A stretch of DNA of 64,000 nt. Source: Streptomyces canus. GTDB lineage: Bacteria; Actinomycetota; Actinomycetes; Streptomycetales; Streptomycetaceae. The DNA lies in assembly GCF_030815415.1 (NCBI RefSeq), contig NZ_JAUSWW010000001.1:5022001-5086000 (forward strand), read 5' to 3'. The notes below the pieces were generated by a model. It worked only from the letters and a program-made list of their open reading frames with translations. It did not search any database and was not told where the DNA came from. Within the stretch, counting starts at the first letter, position 1, and every line of letters starts with the position of its first letter. The position numbers and the translations under genes were made by a program. Below, piece by piece: positions 22,787-30,589 of this stretch.

Positions 22787-23332
22787 TCACCCACCGCCCG
22801 GGAACATGTCCCAGGCGTCCGCCGAGGACCCGGTGGCACTCCAGCTCCACGAGCCGGAGAAACTCCAGGTTCCGGACCCCGACGCGCTCCACGAGTCGTT
22901 CCAGTACGGGTCGTCCCAGTTGCTCCAGGCCCCGTCCTTCCACTCGGGACACGGATCGGCGCAGCTCGGCACCGAGCGACCGCCCGTGTCGACGAAGACG
23001 GCGCTGGCCCAGCCCTGGGCGCCCTCGAGCCAGTACCAGTACCGATTGCCGTTGACTCGCTGCCCCTTGACCTTGCAGTCCACGCGGTCCTGGCTCCACG
23101 GCGAGAGCTGCGCGACGACGGGCGAGTGAGTGGTGGGCGCGGCTCTCACATTGAGGTCGACGCCGGAGACGATGGTGCCCCAGATCGGACCGCCGGATCC
23201 GCCACCGCCATGCCCGTCGGCATAAGTCGGCGGGGCGGCGGCTGCTGCCGTGGTGCCCGCTGCCGCGACGGCCAGGGTGCCGCCGGTGAGCAGGGCCGCG
23301 GCCAGAGTCCGCAGGGCCGGAGTGGTGCGCAT
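22787..23332 (-). CDS. Secreted SH3-domain protein
   Basis: A 181-residue exported protein. The signal peptide MRTTPALRTLAAALLTGGTL runs to an Ala-rich cleavage region. A bacterial SH3 domain follows (VDLNVRAAPTTHSPVVAQLS, GNRYWYWLEGAQGWASAVFV), typical of cell-wall-binding modules. The tail is rich in Trp, Ser and Gly (WSFSGSWSWSATGS) and unusual. Three cysteines include CADPC. ATG 23332 is placed 8 nt after a strong AAGGAGG. Probably binds peptidoglycan; no catalytic domain is present. Confidence 0.87.
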   Translation of the reverse strand: MRTTPALRTLAAALLTGGTLAVAAAGTTAAAAAPPTYADGHGGGGSGGPIWGTIVSGVDLNVRAAPTTHSPVVAQLSPWSQDRVDCKVKGQRVNGNRYWYWLEGAQGWASAVFVDTGGRSVPSCADPCPEWKDGAWSNWDDPYWNDSWSASGSGTWSFSGSWSWSATGSSADAWDMFPGGG

Positions 23333-23415
23333 GGATTCGGCCTCCTTCTCCCCAGATCCAGGAAACACCCGTTCGGGTGAACCCTCCACCGGAGAGCCCG
23401 GCCGGGGGTGCCGTC

Positions 23416-24006
23416 ATGCGGCCATATGCAGTCACCCCGGTCGCGCACACGCCCCCGGCGCCCTTGCCTGGAACCGTGCGCCCACCCCTCCGCAACGCCG
23501 TCTCGACCGCCCTGATCGCCCTGGCCTGTCTGCTCGTCCCGTTCGGGGTGCTCGCGGCCTGGGCCACCTACGGAAGAAATGCCGAGCTCCCCCGGCTCAG
23601 GCATCAACTCACCGACCCCTACCTGCCGTTCGAGGTCGCCGGATTCTGGCTCCCCGTCACCGCGCTGGTCCTCGCCGCCACCGGTATCGCGGTCGCCGCC
23701 TGCCGCCGCCGCGCGGTCACGGCGACCTCGCTGGGCACGGCGCTGGGCGGCGCGTTTTTGGGCCTCGCGGTGACACTCGGCCGCCATCTGACCCTCTCCG
23801 ACCTGCACGAGACCCGCCGCCCCGCCGCCGGCGCCATCTACGACGCCCTCACCGTCACCCTGCGCACGGTCTCCTGGCTGCTGGTCGCCCTCGGCGTCAC
23901 CGCGGCCTGCACCACCTGGCTCACGGCCGTTTGCGCACGACGCCGGCAAGCGTCCGCAGCGCCCGTTCCAGATCCCGCGGTGCGGCCGACGCGAGCCCGA
24001 GCCTGA
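23416..24006 (+). CDS. Four-helix membrane protein of unknown function
   Basis: A 196-residue integral membrane protein with hydrophobic segments near ALIALACLLVPFGVLAAWAT, LPVTALVLAATGIAVAAC, SLGTALGGAFLGLAVTLG and TVSWLLVALGVTAACTTW, and a basic C-terminus. No family is recognised. ATG 23416 has GGGGGTG at a good distance. The last 86 nt overlap, tail to tail, the end of the MocR-type regulator gene on the other strand, a large overlap for this genome. The C-terminal 25 or so residues may therefore be poorly constrained. Confidence 0.75.
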   Translation: MRPYAVTPVAHTPPAPLPGTVRPPLRNAVSTALIALACLLVPFGVLAAWATYGRNAELPRLRHQLTDPYLPFEVAGFWLPVTALVLAATGIAVAACRRRAVTATSLGTALGGAFLGLAVTLGRHLTLSDLHETRRPAAGAIYDALTVTLRTVSWLLVALGVTAACTTWLTAVCARRRQASAAPVPDPAVRPTRARA

Positions 24007-25249
24007 CCGCGTCCGGCGTCCGGTTCGGGTCGACGGCGAAGGCGGGCCCCGGCGTCACGGCGATCCCGAGCGCCGCCGCGGCGGCCGTGAAGGTGTCGGC
24101 ACGCCATGGCGCGGGCAGCTCCCACCAGGCGTAGTAGACCTGCGGATGAGCCCGTACGACGAACCCGTCGAGCTCCTGGGCGACGAGCCGCTGCCGCATG
24201 GCCGCGTCCGCCCGCTTGGCCTCCACCAGCCGCTGGACGACCCCCGCCCCGACCAGCCGGACGGCCGCCTCCAGCGCGAACCGTCCCGCACTCCACCCGC
24301 CGGAGCGGATCGCCGCGGCCACGGCGTGGCGGCGGTCCTTCGGTACGACGACGAAGCCGGCGGTGAGCCCCGGCGCGACCCGCTTGGACAGGCTGTCGAC
24401 GACGTGGGTGAGACCGGGCGCATGAGCGGCGAGGGGGTCGGGGGCGTGCGGGTGGAGGAAGGACCAGATGCGGTCCTCGACGACCGGGAGGTTCAGGTCG
24501 GCCACGGTGAGCGCGATCTCGCGGCGCCGGTCCCAGCTCATCGTCAGGGAGGTCGGGTTGTGCAGCGTCGGCTGGAGGTAGAGCGCGGACAGCGGGGCCG
24601 TGCGATGGGCGGCGGCGATGGCCTGCGGCAGCGGTCCGTCCCCGTCCACGGCCAGTGGGACCAGGGTGATGCCCAGCTGCGCGGCGATCTCCTTGACCAG
24701 GGGATACGTCAGCGACTCCACCCCCACCCGGCCGCCCGGCCGGACCAGGGAGGCGAGGGTGGCGGCGATGGACTGACGGGCGTTGCCGGTGAACAGCACC
24801 TGGGCCGGGTCGGGGTGCCAGCCGGGGGTCGCGAGGAGTGCGGCCACCGCCTCGCGCGCCGCCGCGGTGCCTGTGGCGGCGGCCGGGAGGAGCGCCTCGG
24901 TGAGGACGTCGGGGCGCAGCAGGGGTTCGAGGACGGGGGCGAGGAGCTCCGACTGGCCGGGCGCGGAAGGGTAGTTGAGCTCCATGTTCACGGGCGCCCG
25001 GGTCGCCTGCTCGGTCAGCGCCCGTCCGGCGGGCCCGGCCGGGGCGGCCCGCACGAAGGTGCCGCGTCCGACCTCCCCCACCACCAGCCCCCGCCGCACG
25101 AGTTCGCCGTACACCCGCCCCGCCGTCGACCCGGCGATCCCGCGCCGTCGGGCGAACTGCCGTTGCGGCGGCAGCCGTTCACCGGGCTTGAGCCGTCCGG
25201 CGGCGATGTCGTCGGCGAGTCGGTCGGCGATGCGCCGGTAGTCGTCCAC
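23921..25249 (-). CDS. MocR/GntR-family PLP-dependent transcription regulator
   Basis: A 442-residue regulator with an N-terminal GntR winged helix (about 1-68: YRRIADRLADDIAAGRLKPG, LPPQRQFARRRGIAGSTAGR, GRGTFV). An aminotransferase fold type I domain (about 85-440) has the substrate-site loops LFTGNARQSIAATLASL, YLQPTLHNPTSLTMS and DRIWSF, and the PLP-lysine region HVVDSLSKRVAPGLTAGFVV. MocR proteins sense PLP or an amino acid and bind direct-repeat DNA. A direct repeat in the divergent intergenic region (25289-25323) fits that. The GTG start 25249 has GAGGGGGA. Confidence 0.92.
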   Translation of the reverse strand: MDDYRRIADRLADDIAAGRLKPGERLPPQRQFARRRGIAGSTAGRVYGELVRRGLVVGEVGRGTFVRAAPAGPAGRALTEQATRAPVNMELNYPSAPGQSELLAPVLEPLLRPDVLTEALLPAAATGTAAAREAVAALLATPGWHPDPAQVLFTGNARQSIAATLASLVRPGGRVGVESLTYPLVKEIAAQLGITLVPLAVDGDGPLPQAIAAAHRTAPLSALYLQPTLHNPTSLTMSWDRRREIALTVADLNLPVVEDRIWSFLHPHAPDPLAAHAPGLTHVVDSLSKRVAPGLTAGFVVVPKDRRHAVAAAIRSGGWSAGRFALEAAVRLVGAGVVQRLVEAKRADAAMRQRLVAQELDGFVVRAHPQVYYAWWELPAPWRADTFTAAAAALGIAVTPGPAFAVDPNRTPDAVRLGLASAAPRDLERALRTLAGVVRKRP

Positions 25250-25288
25250 GGGTCCCCCTCTTGCTTCACTGCTCTGTACGTTCTCGCG

Positions 25289-25323
25289 ATTGCACCGAGG
25301 GCAAAGATCTTATTGCACCGAGG
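25289..25323. promoter_or_regulatory. Direct-repeat operator for the MocR-type regulator
   Basis: ATTGCACCGAGG occurs twice, at 25289-25300 and 25312-25323, 23 bp start to start (about two helical turns). The second copy supplies TTGCAC as the -35 of the alpha/beta hydrolase promoter. Direct repeats of this spacing are the known binding mode of MocR/PdxR-type regulators, and the regulator gene is divergent next door. Confidence 0.75.
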
Positions 25324-25342
25324 AGTTGGGGCGGCCTAGGGT
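25313..25342 (+). promoter_or_regulatory. Leaderless promoter of the alpha/beta hydrolase gene
   Basis: The -35 TTGCAC (25313-25318) and -10 TAGGGT (25337-25342) are 18 nt apart, and the -10 lies 7 nt before the ATG at 25350. No ribosome-binding site is present, so the mRNA probably starts at the initiation codon. Confidence 0.65.
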
Positions 25343-25349
25343 CGACGTC

Positions 25350-26096
25350 ATGGCGACAGTCCCTCTGGTCCTGGTCCACGGTCACCCCTTCGACCACACG
25401 ATGTGGAACCCGCAGCGCGCGGCCTTCTCCGCCGACCGTCAGGTGATCACCCCCGACCTGCGCGGCTACGGCACCTCACCCCGAGTCCCCGAGGTCACGC
25501 GCTTCGAACAGTTCGCCCAGGACATCCGGGAACTGCTGGACGAACTGGATGTGCGGGAATGCGTGTTGGCCGGCCTCTCCATGGGCGGCCAGATCGTCAT
25601 GGACTGCTACCGCCAGTTCCCCGAACGCGTCCGGGGACTGGTCCTCGCCGACACGTTCCCGGCGCCGGAGACACCCGAGGGCGTCGAGGTCCGGCACGCC
25701 ATGGCGGACCGCCTGCTGCGGGAGGGCATGCGGGGCTACGCCGACGAGGTGCTGGAGAAGATGGTCGCCCCGTACGCGGATGCCGGGGTGAAGGCCCACG
25801 TCCACCGCATGATGACGGCCACCTCCCCGCAGGGCGCCGCTGCGGCCCTGCGCGCCCGCGCCGCCCGTCCCGACTACCGCGACCTGCTCACCCGCGTCAC
25901 GGTGCCCGCCCTGGTCGTCGTGGGCACGGACGACGCGTACACCCCCGTCGCCGACGCGGAGGCGATGCACGCGGCCCTGCCCTCCTCGCAACTGGTGGTG
26001 ATCGAGGGTGCCGCCCATATGCCGAACCTGGAGCGGCCGACGGAGTTCAACGAGGCGCTGGGGGAGTTTCTGACAAAGGTGGACGCGTCCTCCTAG
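25350..26096 (+). CDS. Alpha/beta-fold hydrolase
   Basis: A 248-residue cytoplasmic hydrolase. VLVHGHPFDHTMWNPQ forms the oxyanion region, AGLSMGGQIVMD contains the nucleophile Ser (about residue 80), VVVGTDDAYTPVADA the acid, and EGAAHMPNLERP the catalytic His. It resembles the 3-oxoadipate enol-lactonase/haloperoxidase branch of the superfamily, but substrate is not predictable. It is transcribed from a leaderless promoter overlapped by the MocR operator, so it is probably the regulator's target. The endonuclease-family gene follows after 10 nt. Confidence 0.9.
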   Translation: MATVPLVLVHGHPFDHTMWNPQRAAFSADRQVITPDLRGYGTSPRVPEVTRFEQFAQDIRELLDELDVRECVLAGLSMGGQIVMDCYRQFPERVRGLVLADTFPAPETPEGVEVRHAMADRLLREGMRGYADEVLEKMVAPYADAGVKAHVHRMMTATSPQGAAAALRARAARPDYRDLLTRVTVPALVVVGTDDAYTPVADAEAMHAALPSSQLVVIEGAAHMPNLERPTEFNEALGEFLTKVDASS

Positions 26097-26106
26097 GCTC
26101 GGAGCG

Positions 26107-27690
26107 GTGAGCAGCCCCGAGGAACGGCCCGTACGACGGGAACGGCGAGCACGGCACAGACTCGGCATCCGGATCGCCGCCGTGCTGTTCGCCGTCGTCA
26201 GTGTCGTCATGGGGTGCCGGCTCGCCGACGTCGACGGGATCACGCCCGTCCCCCAGTTCCTCGCCTTTCTACCCTGGCTGGTCGCGCCCACCGCGGCCGG
26301 CCTGGCCCTCGTCCTCCTCGCCCGCTGGTGGCCGGGGGCGGTGTGGGGTGTCGTCCTGCTCGGGTTGCTGGCCTGGTTCATCGAGCCGTACGGCAAGACC
26401 ACCGAGCCGGGCGGGCCCGCGGTCGCCTCCTTCCGGGTGCTGACCTCGAACGTGGAGTTCGGGCAGGCCACCGGGGCGCTGATCGACGCCGTACGGCGTC
26501 AGAAGCCGGAGCTGGTGTTCGTTCAGGAGTGCGAGTACACCTGCGACGCCGAGCTGAAGCGGACCCTGGGCGGCACCTATCCGCACCGGCAGGCCGTCGA
26601 GGGCGGCGGCTCCGCGGGGTCCGTCGTCCTCAGCCGGTTTCCGCTGAAGGCCGCCGATCCGGTCCCCGGCACGATGGGGATGCCCGGAGCCGTCGCCGAT
26701 GTGCGCGGGCATGCCGTACGGCTTCAGCTCGCGCACCCGATGCCGCCGCTCCCCGGGCGGGTGGACGTGTGGCGGCGTGAACTGGGCGCACTGCGGGACT
26801 TCGCGGCGGAACAGGCGGGCGGAACGACCCTGCTGGCGGGCGACTTCAACGCCTCCCAGGACCACGCCGTCTTCCGCCGCATCCTCGACACCGGGTTGCG
26901 CGACGCCGCCCGGCTCGCCGGCGACGACCGCACACCGAGCTGGCCGGCCCGGACCGCGCCGACGCTCGGGGCGCAGATCGACCACGTCCTGCTGTCCCCG
27001 GACTTCTCCGCGGAGACGGCCCGCTTCCTGGATCTGGCCGACACCGACCACCGGGCCCTTCTGGTGAGCATCACGCTGCACGCACGCACGCCCATGACGT
27101 ACGGCAAGGAAGTCCGCAGGAGCCGTGTTCAGCTCTGCCTCGGGCACCTCGCAGGTGGCGTTGAGAAACCACATGCCGCCGCGTTCCAGCAGGTCGGACT
27201 CGCCCCTGCGGTACAGGGCGAGCGTGGCGAGCTGCTCCATCGAGGCGCTGAAGGCCACGTTCTTGACCCGCCCCGACGTGGTCCAGACCGACACCGTGCG
27301 CTCGGCGATCTGCCACGAGAGCATCCGGTCGTCGTAGGGCTGGGCACCCTGGGGGCGGAAGACGAGAGGCTTCTCGGTGGCCTTGCGGTAGCGCTTCGAG
27401 CCGGGCTTGCCGAGGTTGCCGGTCTTCAGGTTCGCCTTCAGCGTGGTGTACGCGTCACAGGTCTTCTTGATCACGTGCTGGGCGGCCTGCGCACCCAGGC
27501 TCCAGCGGGACTTGACCGCCTCGTAGGTGTGCTTGCGCAGGGGGAAGTTCTTGAACTCCCCGCGCTCGAAGGCGATCTCACTCACCCAAGTGGCAGCCTC
27601 GTTGCAGGCGTGCAGGGTCGCCTCGAGCGCCGCCGCCTGTCCGGGTGTCGGCAGGAGTCTGATCTGCACCACCAGCTTCACGATCACTGA
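26107..27690 (+). CDS. Endonuclease/exonuclease/phosphatase-family membrane protein with aberrant 3' extension
   Basis: Residues about 20-100 hold three membrane helices (IAAVLFAVVSVVMGCRLAD, FLAFLPWLVAPTAAGLALVL, AVWGVVLLGLLAWFIE). Residues about 110-325 are the phosphodiesterase domain: LTSNVEF, LVFVQECEY, LLAGDFNASQDH, GAQIDHVLLSPDF and DTDHRALLVSITLH, so all key residues remain. A normal protein would end about here. Instead the frame runs on for about 195 codons through the antisense strand of a TnpB fragment (from about 27105) and stops at 27690. The stop codon was probably lost when the mobile-element fragment joined the gene. It may be translationally linked to the hydrolase upstream. 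Confidence 0.82.
   Translation: MSSPEERPVRRERRARHRLGIRIAAVLFAVVSVVMGCRLADVDGITPVPQFLAFLPWLVAPTAAGLALVLLARWWPGAVWGVVLLGLLAWFIEPYGKTTEPGGPAVASFRVLTSNVEFGQATGALIDAVRRQKPELVFVQECEYTCDAELKRTLGGTYPHRQAVEGGGSAGSVVLSRFPLKAADPVPGTMGMPGAVADVRGHAVRLQLAHPMPPLPGRVDVWRRELGALRDFAAEQAGGTTLLAGDFNASQDHAVFRRILDTGLRDAARLAGDDRTPSWPARTAPTLGAQIDHVLLSPDFSAETARFLDLADTDHRALLVSITLHARTPMTYGKEVRRSRVQLCLGHLAGGVEKPHAAAFQQVGLAPAVQGERGELLHRGAEGHVLDPPRRGPDRHRALGDLPREHPVVVGLGTLGAEDERLLGGLAVALRAGLAEVAGLQVRLQRGVRVTGLLDHVLGGLRTQAPAGLDRLVGVLAQGEVLELPALEGDLTHPSGSLVAGVQGRLERRRLSGCRQESDLHHQLHDH
27106..27687 (-). pseudogene. IS200/IS605-type TnpB (OrfB) N-terminal fragment
   Basis: From GTG 27687 or 27681 the protein reads VKLVVQIRLLPTPGQAAALE, ACNEAATWVSEIAFERGEFK, HVIKKTCDAYTTLKANLKTG, VFRPQGAQPYDDRMLSW, then MWFLNATCEVPEAELN. 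This is the helix-turn-helix and wedge part of TnpB. It breaks off at about residue 193, where the RuvC domain (normally GVDLGI) should begin, and runs into the endonuclease-family gene. No TnpA and no catalytic part are present, so it cannot cut or move DNA. Confidence 0.85.
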
Positions 27691-27845
27691 CCCTACGCAC
27701 CCGTACGAGACACCCCCACGCGTTCGGCAGCGTTCATCACACCGAGCGACCCAACCGGCCACGCGTTCGCATCACCAAGCTCCGCCGGGGACGGCACCCG
27801 GCCGCTCCGCGGCCGATTCGGGACCATCAGGCGCGAGCCTGGACG

Positions 27846-28151
27846 ATGAGGGTGCCCACAGTGCGCGGCCCAGGTGGCGCAGGCGCACGCCCCCACCGGC
27901 CCCGGCTTCAACGTGTACGCCTGTCCTGAGTGCGCGCCGCACTACCCGCCCCTGACCGACGTACTCGAACTCCTCGAACCCACCCGGCGCCGCTCGCGCC
28001 TCACCCTGCACGTCTACAGAGTCGACGCGGAGGGCGCGCTGACCGAGGACGGGGTGAGGTCGAGGCCCTGGTCGGCGGGCGCACGGATCCGGTGCCGCGC
28101 ACATCGGCGTATCCGCCGTGCGCTTGCCCGAGATGCAGAGACCCGCGATAG
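27846..28151 (+). pseudogene. Decayed small zinc-ribbon protein gene
   Basis: One frame reads CPQCAAQVAQAHAPTGPG, then FNVYACPECAPHYPPLTDVL and LHVYRVDAEGALTEDG: two CxxC knuckles. It has no start codon before the first knuckle (ATG 27846 is one base out of frame). Near 28052 the natural continuation moves to another frame (GEVEALVGGRTDPV, AYPPCACPRCRDPR, stop at 28151), restoring a third knuckle. Two frameshifts in 100 codons point to decay, in the same spot as the TnpB remnant. Sequencing error cannot be excluded. Confidence 0.5.
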
Positions 28152-28166
28152 CCACCACCCCACTGA

Positions 28167-28217
28167 CCCTGGTGGTGAGTGGCTGGAGCGCGCGGCCCCA
28201 CCCACTCACCACCAGGG
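28167..28217 (-). terminator. Terminator hairpin of phoX
   Basis: CCCTGGTGGTGAGTGG (28167-28182) and CCACTCACCACCAGGG (28202-28217) form a perfect 16-bp stem with a 19-nt loop, 6 nt beyond the phoX stop on the minus strand. Confidence 0.82.
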
Positions 28218-28222
28218 ACTTC

Positions 28223-30319
28223 TCAGACGCCGATGTCGTCGCCGTCCTTGCGCCACACCGCCACGACCGCCGGGCGGACGATCCGGCCCGGGCCGTCGGG
28301 CCAGACGCTCGCCGGGTTCTCGACCGTCGCCCCGCTGATCTCGCCCGGGTGCTGGACGGCGACCAGGACACGGCGGTCCTGGACGATCGGGCCGCAGGTC
28401 TCGGCACCGATCGGCATGGTCAGGAACTGCTTGAGCTCACCGCGCCGGTCGCCCTTGGTCGCGACGCCGAACAGGCCGTCGTGGTGGCCGAGCTGGGCGC
28501 CGTCGGTGGAGATCCACAGGTTGCCGTGCGGGTCGAAGGCGACGTTGTCCGGGCAGGAGATGGGGCTGACGCGGTCCTTGGGGAAACCGGCGAAGTAGGT
28601 GGCCGGGTCGTTCGGGTCACCGGCGACGAGGAACAGCAGCCAGGCGAACTTCGTGCTCTCGGGCCGGTTCCAGCGCTCGGTCAGCTCCAGGATCTGGCCG
28701 TGCTTGTTGGCATTGCGCGGGTTGGCCTCGTCCGCCGGGGCGTTGCTGCCGACACCGCGGTTGGTGTTGTTGGTGAGGGCGACGTACACCTTGCCGGTGT
28801 TCGGGTTCGGCTCGATGTCCTCGGGCCGGTCCATCTTGGTCGCGCCGACCTTGTCGCCGGCGAGGCGGGTGAAGACGAAGACCTCGTCGGCGCTCATGCC
28901 GTCGACGTGCGAGACGGCACCCTCGGCGGTCGCGGTGGCCAGCGGTATCCACTCGCCGCTGCCGTCGAACTCGCCGTCGGAGGGCAGCTTGCCGGTGCCG
29001 TCGATCTCGATGGCGGGGGAGTCGCCGGTGAGCTTGGCGACGTAGAGCGTGCCCTCGTCGAGCAGCGAGAGATTGTGCTCGCGGACGGCGCGGCCCGTCC
29101 CCCTCTTCATCCGCTTGCTGCTGACGAACTTGTAGAAGTAGTCGAAGCGCTCGTCGTCACCGGAGTAGACGACGGGGCGCCCGTCGCCGGTGAGCCGGAT
29201 GGTGGCGCCCTCGTGCTTGAAGCGGCCTATGGCGGTGTGCTTGCGGGGCGTGGAGGCCGGGTCGTACGGGTCGAACTCGACGACGTATCCGAAACGGTGG
29301 ACCTCGTTGGGCTCCTGGGCGACGTCGAACCGCTTGTCGAAGCGTTCCCACTTGCGCTCGGTCGCGCCCGTCCCGATGCCGTACCGCTTGTCGGTGGCCC
29401 GGCTGCTGTTGGCGAAGTACTGGTTGAAGTTCTCCTCGCCGTGCAGGCTCGTGCCCCAGGGGGTCGTCCCGCCCGAGCAGTTGTTGAGCGTCCCGAGGAC
29501 CTTCGTCCCCGTCGGGTCGGCGGAGGTCTTCAGGAGATCGGAGCCGGCGGCCGGGCCGGTGAGCCGGAACTCGGTGGTGGCCGTGACCCGGCGGTTGAGG
29601 GGATGGCGGGGTACGACGGTCAGCTTGCCGGTCTTACGGCTCTCCTCGACCACGACCGCGGACAGCCCGTGTGCCGCCCAGGCGATCTCGACCTGCTCGC
29701 GGGTGGGGTTGGCGGCGTCGTAGCCGCGGAACATCAGGACCTCGTCGGTGTACTCGTGGTTGGCGACGAGAAGCTGCTTGCCGTGGCCCAGCGGGAGCAG
29801 GGTCAGGTAGTCGTTGTTGTACCCGAACTGTCCGGCCTGGGCGGCGGCGCTCTGGTTGTCCGGGTCGAAGGCGGGCGCACCGCGCAGGATGGGCTCGCCC
29901 CAGCGGACGACCACGTTCTGGGCGTAGCCGTCCGGGACGGTGACCTGGTCGGCGGTGTTGGGCGCGACCGGGGTGAAACGGAGCCCGCGGGCTGCCTTGC
30001 CGTTGCCGGGCTTGTACGAGGCGGCGGTCGCGTCGGTGGCGGCGTGGGCCTGCGGCGCCGCCGCGACGGTGGCGGAACCGGCGGCCGCGGCGACCGTGAC
30101 GACGGCGGCGGCCTGCATGACCGACCGCCGGCTGACGGCACCGGCGATGACGTCGCCGACGTACTCGTTGGCACTCGTGTTGGGCGCCTCGTGGAAGCAG
30201 GCGTTGCCGCACCGGTACAGGCAGGTCAGGGCGGAGCGGCCGCCCGGGTGGGTGTCGGACGACGACGTTCTGATCAACGGCAGCAGTTTGCGCATTTTGT
30301 GTTTCCCTTGCTTCCCCAT
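28223..30319 (-). CDS. phoX: PhoX-family alkaline phosphatase, Tat-exported
   Basis: A 698-residue secreted phosphatase of the calcium/iron PhoX type, hydrolysing phosphate esters outside the cell under phosphate limitation. A Tat signal begins SRRSVMQAAAVVTVAAAAG after a long n-region with conserved CLYRCGNACFHEAPN. Family segments include GYNNDYLTLLPL, LVANHEYTDEVLMF, NNCSGGTTPWGTSLHGEENF, RFGYVVEFDPYDP, GRFKHEGATI, TRLAGDKVGATKMDRPEDIE and GAQLGHHDGLF. ATG 30319 has AAGGGGA; an upstream start at 30343 is less likely. Three 11-nt PHO-box repeats lie about 50 nt upstream, so PhoP control is expected. The hairpin at 28167 terminates it. Confidence 0.92.
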   Translation of the reverse strand: MGKQGKHKMRKLLPLIRTSSSDTHPGGRSALTCLYRCGNACFHEAPNTSANEYVGDVIAGAVSRRSVMQAAAVVTVAAAAGSATVAAAPQAHAATDATAASYKPGNGKAARGLRFTPVAPNTADQVTVPDGYAQNVVVRWGEPILRGAPAFDPDNQSAAAQAGQFGYNNDYLTLLPLGHGKQLLVANHEYTDEVLMFRGYDAANPTREQVEIAWAAHGLSAVVVEESRKTGKLTVVPRHPLNRRVTATTEFRLTGPAAGSDLLKTSADPTGTKVLGTLNNCSGGTTPWGTSLHGEENFNQYFANSSRATDKRYGIGTGATERKWERFDKRFDVAQEPNEVHRFGYVVEFDPYDPASTPRKHTAIGRFKHEGATIRLTGDGRPVVYSGDDERFDYFYKFVSSKRMKRGTGRAVREHNLSLLDEGTLYVAKLTGDSPAIEIDGTGKLPSDGEFDGSGEWIPLATATAEGAVSHVDGMSADEVFVFTRLAGDKVGATKMDRPEDIEPNPNTGKVYVALTNNTNRGVGSNAPADEANPRNANKHGQILELTERWNRPESTKFAWLLFLVAGDPNDPATYFAGFPKDRVSPISCPDNVAFDPHGNLWISTDGAQLGHHDGLFGVATKGDRRGELKQFLTMPIGAETCGPIVQDRRVLVAVQHPGEISGATVENPASVWPDGPGRIVRPAVVAVWRKDGDDIGV

Positions 30320-30367
30320 GGGATCCCCTTGAATCCGCGTCACGGACGCTAGGAGCCCGTCTGTGCG

Positions 30368-30400
30368 GCAGCGGGGACTGCCGGTGAACTGCCGGTGAAT
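30368..30400 (-). promoter_or_regulatory. PHO box (PhoP binding site), three 11-nt repeats
   Basis: Read on the minus strand: ATTCACCGGCA (30400-30390), GTTCACCGGCA (30389-30379) and the degenerate GTCCCCGCTGC (30378-30368). The first two match the Streptomyces PHO-box unit (G/T-TTCACC core, 11-nt period). They lie 49 nt before the phoX start. Confidence 0.88.
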
Positions 30401-30589
30401 CCGAGGTAGCGGTAAGAGAGTTGGCGGCCCGGGGGAGGATGGGGACCGGCCTGTGGCCGGTTGGCGGTCTTGACGGAGGCAGGGTCCTGTGGCAGCCCCT
30501 GCCTAAGATCACCATCCGAGGCGGCTAACCTTACGTGTCCGTCCTGGCCAGGGATTTACGGGCATCAACTCACGCGAAGGGTTGCGCAC

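Noticed and set aside
27106..27687. Active TnpB RNA-guided nuclease
   Set aside because: The RuvC part is missing, so only a fragment remains.
28118..30352. 744-codon plus-strand open frame opposite phoX
   Set aside because: Repeating Val/Gly/Asp/Arg composition is the antisense of phoX codons; phoX has full family motifs and a PHO box.
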